Assembly (NCBI RefSeq): GCF_003096275.1
Contig: NZ_QENQ01000001.1
Coordinates: 1,918,731 to 1,982,730 of the forward strand
Reading direction: 5' to 3'
Length of the DNA stretch: 64,000 bases
DNA from: Sphingomonas pokkalii
GTDB lineage: Bacteria; Pseudomonadota; Alphaproteobacteria; Sphingomonadales; Sphingomonadaceae
Part shown: positions 47,646 to 58,619 of the stretch, piece after piece
How positions within the stretch are numbered: the first letter of the stretch is position 1
Layout: the number at the start of each line of letters is the position of its first letter
Notes under the pieces: generated by a model
Database searches by the model: none
What the model was told of the DNA's origin: nothing
The model's input: only the letters and a program-made list of their open reading frames with translations
Program-made: the position numbers and the translations under genes

Positions 47646-48635
47646 ATGCACACGTCCGATCATCGCCCCGGTGCCCAGATACAGGGCAGCGCCGTTTTCC
47701 CGCACCGGCACCTCACCGGCATTTCGGGACTCCAGCCCCATGAGATCATGTTCCTGCTCGACGAAGCGGAACAATGGGTCGACGCCAATCGCAGCCGCGC
47801 CAAGAGCGACAAGCGGCTGGAGGGCCTCACCCAGATCAACGCCTTTTTCGAAAACTCGACGCGCACGCTCTTGTCGTTCGAGATCGCGGGCAAGCGGCTG
47901 GGCGCCGACGTCGTCAACATGCACGCGGCGCAGAGCAGCGTGAAGAAGGGCGAGACGCTGATCGATACCGCGGTGACGCTCAACGCGATGCGCGCCGACG
48001 TGATCGTAATCCGCCACGCCAGCTCGGGCGCGGTGCGGCTGATCGCCGACAAGGTCGATTGCCCGGTGCTCAACGCCGGCGACGGCTGGCACGAGCACCC
48101 CACCCAGGCGCTGCTCGACGCCCTCACCATCCGCCGCCGCCGCGGCCAGGTGGCAGGTCAACGGGTGGTGATCTGCGGCGACATCCTCCACAGCCGCGTC
48201 GCCCGATCGAACATCCTCGCCCTCACCGCGCTCGCTGCGGAGGTGCGCGTGGTCGCCCCTTCGACGCTGATGCCGCCAGCGATGGACCGGATGTTCGTCA
48301 CCCCCTTCACCGATTTCGACGCCGCGCTGGAAGGCGCCGACGTGGTGATGATGCTCCGCGTCCAGAACGAGCGGATGGACGGCGGCTATATTCCTTCCAC
48401 TCGCGAGTTCCACATGCGCTACGGCCTCACTCCCGAACGCCTCGCCCGGGCCAAGCCCGATGCGCTGGTGATGCATCCCGGCCCGATGAACCGCGGGGTC
48501 GAGATCGACTCGATCGTCGCCGATCATCCGGAGCGCAGCGCGATCACCGAACAGGTGGAAATGGGCGTGGCGGTCCGCATGGCCTGCCTCGACGTCCTCA
48601 CAAGGCGATCGCGCGGCGTGGAGGGCTGGGCATGA
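47646..48635 (+). CDS. pyrB: Aspartate carbamoyltransferase catalytic subunit
   Basis: 329 residues. [26 protein letters not shown] contains the carbamoyl-phosphate-binding [19 protein letters not shown] and [16 protein letters not shown] follow, and [13 protein letters not shown] closes the active site. It makes carbamoyl-aspartate in pyrimidine synthesis. No regulatory PyrI gene is adjacent; instead it overlaps by 4 nt a dihydroorotase-like gene, the arrangement of class A ATCases that need an inactive dihydroorotase partner. Confidence 0.95.
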   Translation: MHTSDHRPGAQIQGSAVFPHRHLTGISGLQPHEIMFLLDEAEQWVDANRSRAKSDKRLEGLTQINAFFENSTRTLLSFEIAGKRLGADVVNMHAAQSSVKKGETLIDTAVTLNAMRADVIVIRHASSGAVRLIADKVDCPVLNAGDGWHEHPTQALLDALTIRRRRGQVAGQRVVICGDILHSRVARSNILALTALAAEVRVVAPSTLMPPAMDRMFVTPFTDFDAALEGADVVMMLRVQNERMDGGYIPSTREFHMRYGLTPERLARAKPDALVMHPGPMNRGVEIDSIVADHPERSAITEQVEMGVAVRMACLDVLTRRSRGVEGWA

Positions 48636-49852
48636 GCAGCATCCTCTTCCGCAACGCGCAACTGGTCTGCCCCAAGGGCGGCGTCGAGCAGGGCGACCTG
48701 CTCGTCCAGGGCGACAGCATCGCCGCGGTCGGCCAGGTCGATGCGCCCGCCGATGCCGAGATCGTCGATGTCGCCGGCAAGGTGCTTGCCCCCGCGCTGA
48801 TCGACCTCGGCGTGTTCGCGGTCGACAAGGGCGCCTGTCGCTTCGGTGGGATCGCGCGCGTCGGGCTGATGCCGGACCAGTCGCCGGTGCTCGACGATCC
48901 CGGCATCGTCCGCCGCGCCGCGGTATCGGGCAAGCCCGAGCTCTGGGTCCACCCCCTCGCCGCCGCGACGCGCGGGCTGGCGGGGACGGACCTCGCCGAG
49001 ATCGCGATCAACGCCTCGGCCGGCGCCCGCGCCATCGCCACCGGGCGGCGCTGGATCGCCAATGCCGGCACGATGCGCAAGGCGCTGCTCTATGCGCGCG
49101 ACCTGAACCTCACCGTCGTCGCCCATGCCGAGGATGGCGGGCTGGCCGACGGCACGGTCGCGACGGCCGGAGAGACCGCCGCGCGACTCGGCCTGCCCAG
49201 CGCACCGGCGATCGCCGAAGCCCTCGCCATCGCCCGCGACCTGATGCTGGCCGAGGAAACCGGCGCCAAGCTCCACTTCCGCCAGGTGACCACGGCGGCG
49301 GGCTTCGACCTGATCCGCGCCGCCAAGCGCCGCGGCGTCCACGTCACCTGCGGCATCACGCCGGCGCATCTGCTGCTGTCGGACATTGCGATCAGCGACT
49401 TCCGTACCTTCGCTCGCCTCTCCCCGCCCCTCCGCGACGAAAGCGATCGCCAGGCGGCGCTGGCCGCGGTGGCGGACGGCACGGTCGACGTGATCGCCTC
49501 GGGCCACGATCCCCGCGGGCCCGAGGCCAAGCGCCTGCCCTTCGCCGATGCCGAACCCGGCATGGCGGGGGCCGAGACGCTGCTCGCCCTGTCGCTGACG
49601 CTGGTGCGCGACGGCAAGATCGGCCTCGACAAGCTGTTCGCACTGCTCGCCGCCAACCCGGCGAAGATCCTCGGGCTGGAAAGCGGCGCGCTCGCACCCG
49701 GCCTGCCCGCTGACCTGATCGTGCTCGATCCGGAGACGCCCTGGGTGATCGATGCGCGCAAGATGAACGCGCGCGCCGGCAATACCCCATTCGATCGCCT
49801 GCCGACGCAAGGCCGGGTGCTGCGGCTCTATAAGGGCGGCGCGCTGGTCTGA
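48632..49852 (+). CDS. Dihydroorotase-like protein lacking key metal ligands (probable PyrC' type partner of PyrB)
   Basis: 406 residues with the amidohydrolase plan: [15 protein letters not shown] at the first strand, [25 protein letters not shown], then [18 protein letters not shown] and [15 protein letters not shown]. In active enzymes the first strand ends in HxH and the late motif is TDHAPH with the catalytic Asp; here these read GVF and SGHDPR. Thus at least two metal ligands and the Asp are missing. In Pseudomonas such an inactive homologue is needed for ATCase assembly; the same role is inferred here, and a working dihydroorotase must be encoded elsewhere. ATG 48632 overlaps the pyrB stop. 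Confidence 0.85.
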   Translation: MSSILFRNAQLVCPKGGVEQGDLLVQGDSIAAVGQVDAPADAEIVDVAGKVLAPALIDLGVFAVDKGACRFGGIARVGLMPDQSPVLDDPGIVRRAAVSGKPELWVHPLAAATRGLAGTDLAEIAINASAGARAIATGRRWIANAGTMRKALLYARDLNLTVVAHAEDGGLADGTVATAGETAARLGLPSAPAIAEALAIARDLMLAEETGAKLHFRQVTTAAGFDLIRAAKRRGVHVTCGITPAHLLLSDIAISDFRTFARLSPPLRDESDRQAALAAVADGTVDVIASGHDPRGPEAKRLPFADAEPGMAGAETLLALSLTLVRDGKIGLDKLFALLAANPAKILGLESGALAPGLPADLIVLDPETPWVIDARKMNARAGNTPFDRLPTQGRVLRLYKGGALV

Positions 49853-49856
49853 GCGG

Positions 49857-51056
49857 TCAGCGCGCGGCGACGCGGGTAGCTGGCTTATACCAGTCGGCAA
49901 CCGTGTCGCCCGCCGCCATGCGCACGAAACAGGTGGTGCCGCCGGCCTTCACCGCGCGGCACAGCGCATCCGCATCACCCCGCGCAAAGCCACCGACCGA
50001 AAGCCGGTACAGACGCGCCCCGCCATTGGCGAACACAGCGCTGTGCGGCACCTGCTGCGCCAGCGCGGAAACCCGGGCACGCAGCCGCTGCCACGCATCC
50101 CGGGCAACCGCTGCAGTGTCGAATGCGCCAAGCTGCACGACATACGGCCCGGCAACCATAGGCGCCGCCACCGCCTTGGGGGCTGGCATTCGCGGCTTTC
50201 TGCCAAGGAGCTGTGGCTGCACCGGAGCAGGCCGAAGCGGCAACGGAGCGGCAACGGCCGTCTCCGGCAGGGAAACGGGCGCGGGCGCCGCAGCCGGCGC
50301 CGTCTCTGCCAGCGTCACCTCCGGCGTGCGGGCCAGCGCCAATCCCGCCGGCAGGCCGGCATCCTGCACGGCTTGGGTACCGAGCAGCGCGGCAACCTGA
50401 TCATGGGCGTGGGCCGGCCGCGCGAAGCTGGCCCATTCGGTAAGGCGTTCGTTCAGTTGATCGGGTGCGATATCCATCGCCGCGACGGCCTTCGCGTCGC
50501 CCCATCGGCCCGCCAGCGCGAGCGCCAGCGCGAGATTCTGCCGAAGCTTTGCCGTCGCACCAGCCTCCCGCGCGGCGGGCGCCAGAACATCGACCGCCGC
50601 TGCCGGATCGCCTGCCAGCGCAAGTGCCAATCCCAGGTCGCTCGGCCCGATCTTGCCGGCATGGTCGGTCAGCAGCGCGCGGGCGCTCCCGATCTCGCCC
50701 GTCGCGATGCGCGCCAATGCGAGGTTCAGCACCGTGCGCCCGTTCTGCTGCGGATCGAGTGCCAGCGAATCATCGAGCGCCTGCGCCGCAGCGGTAAAGC
50801 GCCCCGCCAGCAGATAGGCCTGGCCGAGCAAGGCACGATGGCCGGCATTCTGCGGATCCTTCGCGACAGCGGCTTCGGCATCGCGAATCGCCGCATCGGT
50901 CTTGCGCGCCTGCAACGCTTCGCGGGCGGACTGGGCGTCCGCGGCCGCCGCGCGGCCGTTGTCGGCATCGCCCGACGCCGCACCCATCGCGGACGCGGTA
51001 CCCCCAAGCGCCGTCACGATCGCGAAGCCGATCGTCAGCATCCTGCGTGGTTTCAT
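49857..51056 (-). CDS. Exported TPR and SPOR-domain protein
   Basis: 399 residues. Signal peptide (MLTIGFAIVTALGGTASAMG), tetratricopeptide repeats (about 40-200; for example AEAAVAKDPQNAGHRALLGQAYLLAGRF and ALDPQQNGRTVLNLALARI), an Ala/Pro-rich linker, and a C-terminal SPOR domain (YVVQLGAFDTAAVARDAWQRLRARV... YRLSVGGFARGDADALC). SPOR domains bind denuded peptidoglycan at the division site. Start 51056 gives the signal peptide; earlier ATGs at 51083 and 51119 are less likely. Its stop lies four bases from the convergent dihydroorotase-like gene. Confidence 0.85.
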   Translation of the reverse strand: MKPRRMLTIGFAIVTALGGTASAMGAASGDADNGRAAAADAQSAREALQARKTDAAIRDAEAAVAKDPQNAGHRALLGQAYLLAGRFTAAAQALDDSLALDPQQNGRTVLNLALARIATGEIGSARALLTDHAGKIGPSDLGLALALAGDPAAAVDVLAPAAREAGATAKLRQNLALALALAGRWGDAKAVAAMDIAPDQLNERLTEWASFARPAHAHDQVAALLGTQAVQDAGLPAGLALARTPEVTLAETAPAAAPAPVSLPETAVAAPLPLRPAPVQPQLLGRKPRMPAPKAVAAPMVAGPYVVQLGAFDTAAVARDAWQRLRARVSALAQQVPHSAVFANGGARLYRLSVGGFARGDADALCRAVKAGGTTCFVRMAAGDTVADWYKPATRVAAR

Positions 51057-51149
51057 TCCGGTCCCCGTCCGTCCTCGGCGCATGGCAGCCCAAACGGCAG
51101 CATCTTCCCGGTATCGCACGATCGCAGATAAGAACCGGTTAACGCTGCC

Positions 51150-52028
51150 TCAGCGCAGCACCCACGCAGCGCGTGCGATACCCTGAGCATAGAGCAGCGC
51201 CTTCAGGTCGCCATGGTCGATCCGGGCGCCGGCAGCGGCCGCGACGATCGGTTTGGCATGATAGGCAACGCCAAGGCCGGCCTTGCGGATCATCGCCAGG
51301 TCGTTGGCGCCGTCGCCCACCGCCATGGTCTGTTCGGGGGCGAGGCCAAGCTCCGCCGTCGCGCCGAGCAGCGTCGCTTCCTTGGTCCCGCTGTCGACGA
51401 TCGGCCTGGCCACGGCACCGGTGAGCACCCCGTCCTCAATCTCCAGCACGTTGGCGATACGGCGGTCGAAGCCGATTTGGGTACCGACCGGCTCGGCGAA
51501 GCGGGTGAAGCCGCCCGAGACGAGGATGGTATGGGCGCCGCGCGCGCGCATCGTCTTCACCAGCACCTCGGCACCGGGCATCAGCCGCACGCGCTCTTCG
51601 AGACACTGGTCGATCGCGGTCTCGGACAGACCCTTGAGCAGCGCCACGCGGGCATCCAGCGCCTCGGCGAAGTCCAGCTCGCCGCGCATCGCCCGCTCGG
51701 TCACTTCGGCGATCTGCGGCTTGATGCCGGCATAGTCGGCCAGTTCGTCGATGCACTCGACCGTGATCATCGTCGAATCCATGTCGGCGACGAGCAGCTT
51801 CTTCTCCCGGTTCGCCTCCACCTGCACGATCACATCGGCGCCGGCGAACGCGCCTTCCAGCACCGCGCGCGCCGCATCGGGCTTCGCCCCAAAGGGCAGG
51901 TCCGCCGCGACGCCTTCATCCAGCCAGCGCCAGGCGCCGGGTTCGCATCCAGCCGCCGCGAGGCGATCGGCCGCCGCGTCCAGCTGCCCTGACGAAAGAC
52001 CTTCTGCTATCAGCGTCGCAATGAACAT
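51150..52028 (-). CDS. serB: Phosphoserine phosphatase
   Basis: 292 residues. HAD motif [22 protein letters not shown] (DxDST), motif [16 protein letters not shown], motif III Lys region and motif [26 protein letters not shown] match SerB. It performs the last step of serine synthesis. The N-terminal about 80 residues form a degenerate ACT-like region. ATG 52028 overlaps the divergent miaA start, so the two genes share their first bases. Confidence 0.95.
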   Translation of the reverse strand: MFIATLIAEGLSSGQLDAAADRLAAAGCEPGAWRWLDEGVAADLPFGAKPDAARAVLEGAFAGADVIVQVEANREKKLLVADMDSTMITVECIDELADYAGIKPQIAEVTERAMRGELDFAEALDARVALLKGLSETAIDQCLEERVRLMPGAEVLVKTMRARGAHTILVSGGFTRFAEPVGTQIGFDRRIANVLEIEDGVLTGAVARPIVDSGTKEATLLGATAELGLAPEQTMAVGDGANDLAMIRKAGLGVAYHAKPIVAAAAGARIDHGDLKALLYAQGIARAAWVLR

Positions 52029-52953
52029 GATTTCCCCTGGGCTACCGCGCGTGGCGCTCATTGCAGGGCCGACGGCCAGCGGCAAGTCCGCGCTGGCGCT
52101 GGCGCTGGCCGAAAAGCATCGCGGCACCGTGATCAACGCGGATTCGATGCAGGTCTATGCCGATCTCCGCATCCTTACCGCACGCCCCTCGCTCGAGGAG
52201 CAAGCCCGCGCACCCCACCGCCTGTTCGGCCATATCGACGGGGCCGAGGCCTGTTCGGCCGCACGCTGGGCTGCCGAAGCGCGCGCGGCGATTGCCGAGG
52301 CCCATGCCGCGGATCGCCTTCCGATCCTGGTCGGTGGCACCGGCCTCTATCTGCGTACCCTGATTGACGGCATCGCGCCGGTGCCGGAGATCGATCCGGC
52401 GATCCGCGCCGAGGTTCGCGCCCTGCCTGTCGCCGAAGCCCATGCGGCGCTCGCCCTCGCCGATCCCGCCGCCGCGGCTCGGCTGAACGCGGGCGATACC
52501 ACGCGCATCGCCCGCGCGCTGGAAGTCGTCCGCGCCACCGGGCGCACGCTCGCCGCGTGGCAGGATCGCCGCGAAGGCGGCATCGGCGAAAGCATCCACC
52601 TTGCGGCGTTGATCCTGCTGCCAGACCGCGACTGGCTGAACGCGCGGATCGATCGGCGCTTTGCCTTCATGGTCGCCACGGGCCGTGAGGAGGTGCGGAC
52701 ACTGCGCGCCCGCACGGACGTACCGGCGGACGCCCCCGTCCTGCGTGCGATCGGAGTCGAAGAGATCGGCAAGGTTCTTGCCAGCCAATGGAGCGAAGAA
52801 ACGGCGGTCGCGGCCGGCGCCCTGGCGACGCGGCAATATGCCAAGCGGCAATATACCTGGTTCCGCCGCCAGCCCCCCGCGGGATGGGAGACAGCAACAG
52901 AGACAGATATGTGCGTCAATCTATCACAAATTGAAAGGAAGTTATTTCTTTAG
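52021..52953 (+). CDS. miaA: tRNA dimethylallyltransferase
   Basis: 310 residues. P-loop [37 protein letters not shown] (catalytic Asp and substrate site), [20 protein letters not shown] and the late [16 protein letters not shown] match MiaA, which adds a dimethylallyl group to A37 of tRNAs reading U-initial codons. Candidate starts are ATG 52021 or ATG 52027; both overlap the divergent serB start codon, and neither has a strong ribosome site; a GTG at 52051 is a third option. The last 20 residues are encoded by A/T-rich DNA. Confidence 0.9.
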   Translation: MNMISPGLPRVALIAGPTASGKSALALALAEKHRGTVINADSMQVYADLRILTARPSLEEQARAPHRLFGHIDGAEACSAARWAAEARAAIAEAHAADRLPILVGGTGLYLRTLIDGIAPVPEIDPAIRAEVRALPVAEAHAALALADPAAAARLNAGDTTRIARALEVVRATGRTLAAWQDRREGGIGESIHLAALILLPDRDWLNARIDRRFAFMVATGREEVRTLRARTDVPADAPVLRAIGVEEIGKVLASQWSEETAVAAGALATRQYAKRQYTWFRRQPPAGWETATETDMCVNLSQIERKLFL

Positions 52954-52956
52954 GGG

Positions 52957-53045
52957 TTGACCTATCATATTCGTGCAGCTAGCAGCGCATCTCCGGCGGG
53001 TTGCTCCCGCACTGTACCCCATTTTTCGAACGCGTGGAGGCAAAG
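52957..53045 (+). promoter_or_regulatory. Leader region and candidate promoter of ilvBNC
   Basis: TTGACC at 52957-52962 is a good -35 box; the 17-nt spaced partner (TAGCAG at 52980) is weak. A small GC hairpin (GCGGG/CCCGC) follows at about 53000-53014. No Ile/Leu/Val-rich leader peptide was found before the GTG start, in contrast to leuA. The region up to 52960 is A/T-rich. Confidence 0.35.
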
Positions 53046-54791
53046 GTGACCGAGAAGAGCGGCGCAGACATCCTGATCGAGGCTTTGACCGACCTCGGGG
53101 TGGAAGTCGTGTTCGGCTATCCCGGCGGTGCCGTGCTCCCGATCTACGACGCCCTGTTCAAGCAGGACCGGATCAAGCACATCCTGGTTCGCCACGAACA
53201 GGCTGCGACGCACGCCGCCGAAGGCTATGCCCGCTCGACCGGCAAGCCGGGCGTCGTCCTGGTCACCTCGGGTCCGGGCGCGACCAACGCGATCACCGGC
53301 ATCACCGATGCGCTGCTCGATTCGATCCCGATGGTCGTCATCACCGGGCAGGTGCCGACGACGCTGATCGGCACCGATGCGTTCCAGGAGGCGGACACGG
53401 TCGGCATCACCCGCCACTGCACCAAGCATAATTACCTGGTGAAGCGGCCGGAACTGCTCGGCGCGACGGTCCATGAGGCGTTCCACATCGCCACCTCGGG
53501 CCGTCCGGGCCCTGTCGTGATCGACATTCCCAAGGACGTGCAGGTCGCCACCGCGCGGTACGAAACGCCGGGTCCGATCCAGCACAAGACCTATCGCCCG
53601 CAGGTCGAGCCCGACGCGGCGAAGATCCAGGAAGCGGTCGACATGCTCGCGGCGGCGGAACGTCCCGTCTTCTATACCGGCGGCGGCGTCATCAATTCGG
53701 GGCCGGAAGCCACGCGGCTGCTGCGCGAATTGGCGGCGCTCACCGGCGCGCCGGTCACCTCTACGCTGATGGGCCTGGGCGCCCTGCCCGCCTCGTCGGA
53801 GCAGTGGCTTGGCATGCTGGGCATGCACGGCACCTATGAAGCCAATCTGGCGATGAACCAGGCGGACCTGATCATCGCGGTCGGCGCGCGCTTCGACGAT
53901 CGCGTCACCGGCCGGCTGGATGCCTTCGCGCCGAACAGCCGCAAGGTGCACATCGATATCGACCGTTCGAGCGTTAACAAGAATGTCCGCGTCGACCTGC
54001 CGATCATCGCCGATTGCGCCCGCGCGCTCGACGCGATGGTCGAGAGCTGGAAGTCGCGCGGCCATCCCAAGCCCGATCTCGCCGAATGGTGGAGCCGCAT
54101 CCAGGGCTGGCGCGCCCGCCGCTGCCTGGACTTCCCGGAAGGCGGCGAGACGATCATGCCGCAGCGGGCGATCCGTGCGCTCTATCAGGCGACCAAGCAT
54201 CGCGCCCCGATCATCACCACCGAAGTGGGCCAGCACCAGATGTGGGCAGCCCAGCATTTCGGCTTCGAAGCGCCGAACAAGTGGCTGACCAGCGGCGGCC
54301 TGGGCACGATGGGCTATGGCCTGCCGGCGGCGATCGGCGCGCAGCTGGGCAATCCCGACGCGCTTGTCATTGATATCGCCGGCGAAGCTTCGATCCAGAT
54401 GAACATCCAGGAACTTGCGACCGCTACGCAATATCGGCTGCCGGTGAAGATCTTCATCCTCAACAACGAATATATGGGCATGGTCCGGCAGTGGCAGGAG
54501 CTGACTTACCAGTCGCGCTACTCGGAAAGCTATTCGGATGCACTGCCCGACTTCGTGAAGCTGGCCGAGGCCTATGGCTGGAAGGGCATCCGCATCGAGA
54601 ATCGCGGGCAGCTGGAGGACGGCATCCAGGCGATGCTGGACCATGACGGCCCGGTGCTGGTCGATTGCCGCGTCGCGAAGCTGGCCAATTGCTTCCCGAT
54701 GATCCCGAGCGGCGCGGCGCATACCGAGATGCTGCTCCAGGCGAGCGAAGTCTCCGGCGAGATGGACGACGAGGCCAAGGCGCTGGTTTGA
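53046..54791 (+). CDS. ilvB: Acetolactate synthase large subunit
   Basis: 581 residues from GTG 53046, which has GGAGG five bases upstream. ThDP enzyme: VVFGYPGGAVLPIYDAL, LVRHEQAATHAAEGYAR (catalytic Glu), the FAD-type central domain with GVINSGPEATRLLREL, and the C-terminal domain with GGLGTMGYGLPAAIGAQLG. The ThDP/Mg motif reads AGEASIQMNIQEL ... NNEYMGM, where most enzymes have GDGS or GDAS; the Mg-ligand Asp is Glu here. It joins two pyruvates, or pyruvate and oxobutyrate, at the head of valine, leucine and isoleucine synthesis. ilvN and ilvC follow. Confidence 0.96.
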   Translation: MTEKSGADILIEALTDLGVEVVFGYPGGAVLPIYDALFKQDRIKHILVRHEQAATHAAEGYARSTGKPGVVLVTSGPGATNAITGITDALLDSIPMVVITGQVPTTLIGTDAFQEADTVGITRHCTKHNYLVKRPELLGATVHEAFHIATSGRPGPVVIDIPKDVQVATARYETPGPIQHKTYRPQVEPDAAKIQEAVDMLAAAERPVFYTGGGVINSGPEATRLLRELAALTGAPVTSTLMGLGALPASSEQWLGMLGMHGTYEANLAMNQADLIIAVGARFDDRVTGRLDAFAPNSRKVHIDIDRSSVNKNVRVDLPIIADCARALDAMVESWKSRGHPKPDLAEWWSRIQGWRARRCLDFPEGGETIMPQRAIRALYQATKHRAPIITTEVGQHQMWAAQHFGFEAPNKWLTSGGLGTMGYGLPAAIGAQLGNPDALVIDIAGEASIQMNIQELATATQYRLPVKIFILNNEYMGMVRQWQELTYQSRYSESYSDALPDFVKLAEAYGWKGIRIENRGQLEDGIQAMLDHDGPVLVDCRVAKLANCFPMIPSGAAHTEMLLQASEVSGEMDDEAKALV

Positions 54792-54837
54792 CCGGATTTT
54801 GGATCCTCCCCGTGCGGGCAGGATCGAAGGGGTAGAA

Positions 54838-56422
<1,585 letters not shown>

Positions 56423-56444
56423 TCACAAGCGGAAACACTCGGTT

Positions 56445-56475
56445 GCCGGCTGCGCACTAGCTTTGCGCGGCCGGC
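56445..56475 (+). terminator. Hairpin downstream of ilvC, probable terminator
   Basis: GCCGGCTGCGC (56445-56455) pairs with GCGCGGCCGGC (56465-56475) over 11 positions including one G-U, with a 9-nt loop, 22 nt after the ilvC stop. There is no T-tract, so if it terminates it may need Rho or act as an RNA-stabilising end. Confidence 0.45.
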
Positions 56476-56517
56476 GGCCGCATACGGGCATGACGCAACC
56501 ACCCAAGGGGATTTGTC

Positions 56518-57117
56518 ATGCGCGCTCTTATCGCTCTCGCTCTTTTCGCGACCGCTCCGGTCGCTTTCGCCCAGGAACTGCCCGGCCAGGCCGACGCGTC
56601 GCGCGTTCCCGCCGGTACCTATGTCGTCGATACCGGCCACACCCAGGTCGACTTCACCGTCAATCACTTCGGCTTCAGCCAGTTCACCGGCCAGGTGGGC
56701 GGCACCACCGGCTCGCTGACGATCGACCCGGCCAACCCGAACGACGCCAAGCTGGACATCACCATCCCGACCAGCGGCATCGTCACCACCGTCGCGGCGC
56801 TCGACAAGCACCTCGCCTCGCCGGACTTCTTCGATTCCGCCAAGTATCCGACGATCCGCTTCGTCTCGACCAAGGTCGTCGTCAGCGGCACCAAGGCGCA
56901 GGTCACCGGCGACCTGACCCTCCACGGGGTCACCAAGCCGGTCACGCTCGACACCACGCTGGTCGGCGCCGGCACCAACCCGATGATGAAGAAGCTGAAC
57001 TTCGGCTTCGAGGCGACCAGCACGATCAAGCGCAGCGACTTCGGCATGGACAAATATGTGCCCTTCGTCTCGGACGAAGTGAAGCTGCACATCAACGCCG
57101 CCTTCTCGGCGAAGTAA
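56518..57117 (+). CDS. YceI-family periplasmic lipocalin-like protein
   Basis: 199 residues. Signal peptide RALIALALFATAPVAFA; then the YceI barrel: GTYVVDTGHTQVDFTVNHFGFSQFTG, KLDITIPTSGIVT, YPTIRFVSTKV, VTGDLTLHGVTKPVTLD. The family binds polyisoprenoid-type lipids in its barrel and is linked to alkali and osmotic stress. ATG 56518 follows AAGGGGA. It is separated from ilvC by a hairpin, so it likely has its own promoter. Confidence 0.92.
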   Translation: MRALIALALFATAPVAFAQELPGQADASRVPAGTYVVDTGHTQVDFTVNHFGFSQFTGQVGGTTGSLTIDPANPNDAKLDITIPTSGIVTTVAALDKHLASPDFFDSAKYPTIRFVSTKVVVSGTKAQVTGDLTLHGVTKPVTLDTTLVGAGTNPMMKKLNFGFEATSTIKRSDFGMDKYVPFVSDEVKLHINAAFSAK

Positions 57118-57127
57118 TCCGCACGCC

Positions 57128-57223
57128 CGTCATCCCGGCGGAAGCCGGGACCCATTCGCCACGCGGCCGCGGCTCGATCCGGACACGGCAGGCCAATGGA
57201 CCCCGGCTTTCGCCGGGGTGACG
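57128..57223. repeat. Dispersed palindromic element copy 2
   Basis: The left arm (57128-57156, starting CGTCATCCCGGCGGAAG) and the right arm (57195-57223) are inverted copies with a few mismatches and an unrelated loop of about 38 nt. It has the same core as the element at 40680-40776 and lies after the YceI gene. Confidence 0.75.
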
Positions 57224-57318
57224 CGTCTGGGAGCAGCCCATCTCTACCAACTAAACCCTTGGTCTAGTTGTCTCCGCCTCCTGCCTGCGCCAGCACGGAC
57301 GCAGGCGGGAGGATGGAC

Positions 57319-57918
57319 ATGCTGGATCAGGAAGGCCGTGACGGCGCAAAGCGAGTCGAGGCATTTTCGGATGGCGTGATCGCCATCATCGTCACCATCA
57401 TGGTGCTGGAACTGCACGCACCGGAGGCAGCGGGCCTCGGCGCGCTGGCGGCGCAGTGGCCGACCTTCCTCGCCTATGCCCTCAGCTATGCCTATGTCGC
57501 GATCTACTGGGTGAACCACCACCGGCTGTTCCAGTTCGCCACCCGCGCCGGCAACGCGCTGCTCTGGTCGAACATCGTGCTGCTGTTCGCGCTCTCGCTG
57601 GTGCCCTTCGCCACCGCCACGCTCGGCGAACAGCATTTCAGCCGCGAAGCCACCCTGCTCTACATGCTGGTGATGTTGCTCCCCAGCTTCGCCTATAACT
57701 GGCTGCAACGCGTGATCCGTCGCACCGGCGCGCAAGGGGCCACCGCGCAGGCCTATCATCGTCGCACGCTGCGCAAGGGGACCGTCGCCTGCCTGCTCTA
57801 CCTCGGTGGCCTCGCGGTCGCGATCGTCTCCCCGGCGGCGGGCCTGGGCTGCGCCGCCCTGGTCGCCTTGCTCTGGTGCCTCGCCGACGGCCCGCTCGAT
57901 CGCCTGTTCGAACGCTGA
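57319..57918 (+). CDS. TMEM175/DUF1211-family potassium channel-like membrane protein
   Basis: 199 residues. The hallmark R-x-x-x-F-S-D motif is present as KRVEAFSDGVIAIIVTIMVLEL in the first helix; it forms the K+ filter region in bacterial TMEM175 proteins. About six hydrophobic helices follow, including the YVAIYWVNHHRLF segment. ATG 57319 is chosen because GGGAGG is six bases upstream; an ATG two codons before lies on top of that site. It likely conducts K+ at the inner membrane. Confidence 0.85.
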   Translation: MLDQEGRDGAKRVEAFSDGVIAIIVTIMVLELHAPEAAGLGALAAQWPTFLAYALSYAYVAIYWVNHHRLFQFATRAGNALLWSNIVLLFALSLVPFATATLGEQHFSREATLLYMLVMLLPSFAYNWLQRVIRRTGAQGATAQAYHRRTLRKGTVACLLYLGGLAVAIVSPAAGLGCAALVALLWCLADGPLDRLFER

Positions 57919-57998
57919 TCCCTGCGGCTTGCGCCGCTCGCCACTTTGCTGTTTCTGCAGTCCGATCCGCCACCGGGCGGCGAAAGGACAGACCGACC

Positions 57999-58619
57999 AT
58001 GCACGATCATCACGATGGCCCTGAAGACGGTGACATCGTCGCCCCCGCGCCGAAGATTCCCGTGCCCGAGCACGTTGCGGAAGCGATCCGCACGCTGATC
58101 CGCTGGACCGGCGACGATCCCGATCGCGAAGGGCTGCTGGATACGCCGCAGCGCGTCGCCCGCGCCTGGAAGGAATATTGCGCCGGCTATGGCGAGGATC
58201 CGTCGCACCATCTGTCGCGCGTGTTCGAGGAAGTCGGCGGCTATGACGAGATCGTGCTCTTGAAGGACATTCCCTTCCAGTCACATTGCGAGCACCACAT
58301 GGCACCGATTACCGGCAAGGCATCGATCGCCTATCTGCCCAGGAATCATGTTGTCGGCATTTCGAAACTCGCCCGCGTCCTCCATGCCTTCGCCCGACGC
58401 CTGCAGGTGCAGGAACGGCTCACGGCGGAAGTGGCCGACTGCATCTGGAACAATCTCCACCCGCAAGGGGTCGCCGTGGTGATCGAGGCCCAGCATGGCT
58501 GCATGACCGCGCGCGGCGTGCGCACCCCCGGGGTCGGCATGGTCACCAGCCGGATGATGGGCGTGTTCCGCGACGACGAACGCAGCCGGGCCGAAGTGCT
58601 CAAGCTGATGGGTTATTGA
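57999..58619 (+). CDS. folE: GTP cyclohydrolase I
   Basis: 206 residues. Zinc ligands and active site: SHCEHHMAPITGKASIAYLP, VVGISKLARVLHAFARRLQVQERL, and AQHGCMTARGV with the second Cys. It makes dihydroneopterin triphosphate, the first pterin step. A His/Asp-rich N-terminus (MHDHHDGPEDG) is typical of alphaproteobacteria. Its stop overlaps the next start (TGATG). Confidence 0.96.
   Translation: MHDHHDGPEDGDIVAPAPKIPVPEHVAEAIRTLIRWTGDDPDREGLLDTPQRVARAWKEYCAGYGEDPSHHLSRVFEEVGGYDEIVLLKDIPFQSHCEHHMAPITGKASIAYLPRNHVVGISKLARVLHAFARRLQVQERLTAEVADCIWNNLHPQGVAVVIEAQHGCMTARGVRTPGVGMVTSRMMGVFRDDERSRAEVLKLMGY

Noticed and set aside
47774..48631. Upstream extension of the dihydroorotase-like frame
   Set aside because: It overlaps pyrB in another frame and reads as Arg/Pro-rich nonsense; the true start overlaps the pyrB stop at 48632.
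53001..53045. ATG-less N-terminal extension of ilvB from base 53001
   Set aside because: The GTG at 53046 has an ideal GGAGG site and gives the usual N-terminus of the enzyme; the extension has no ribosome site.
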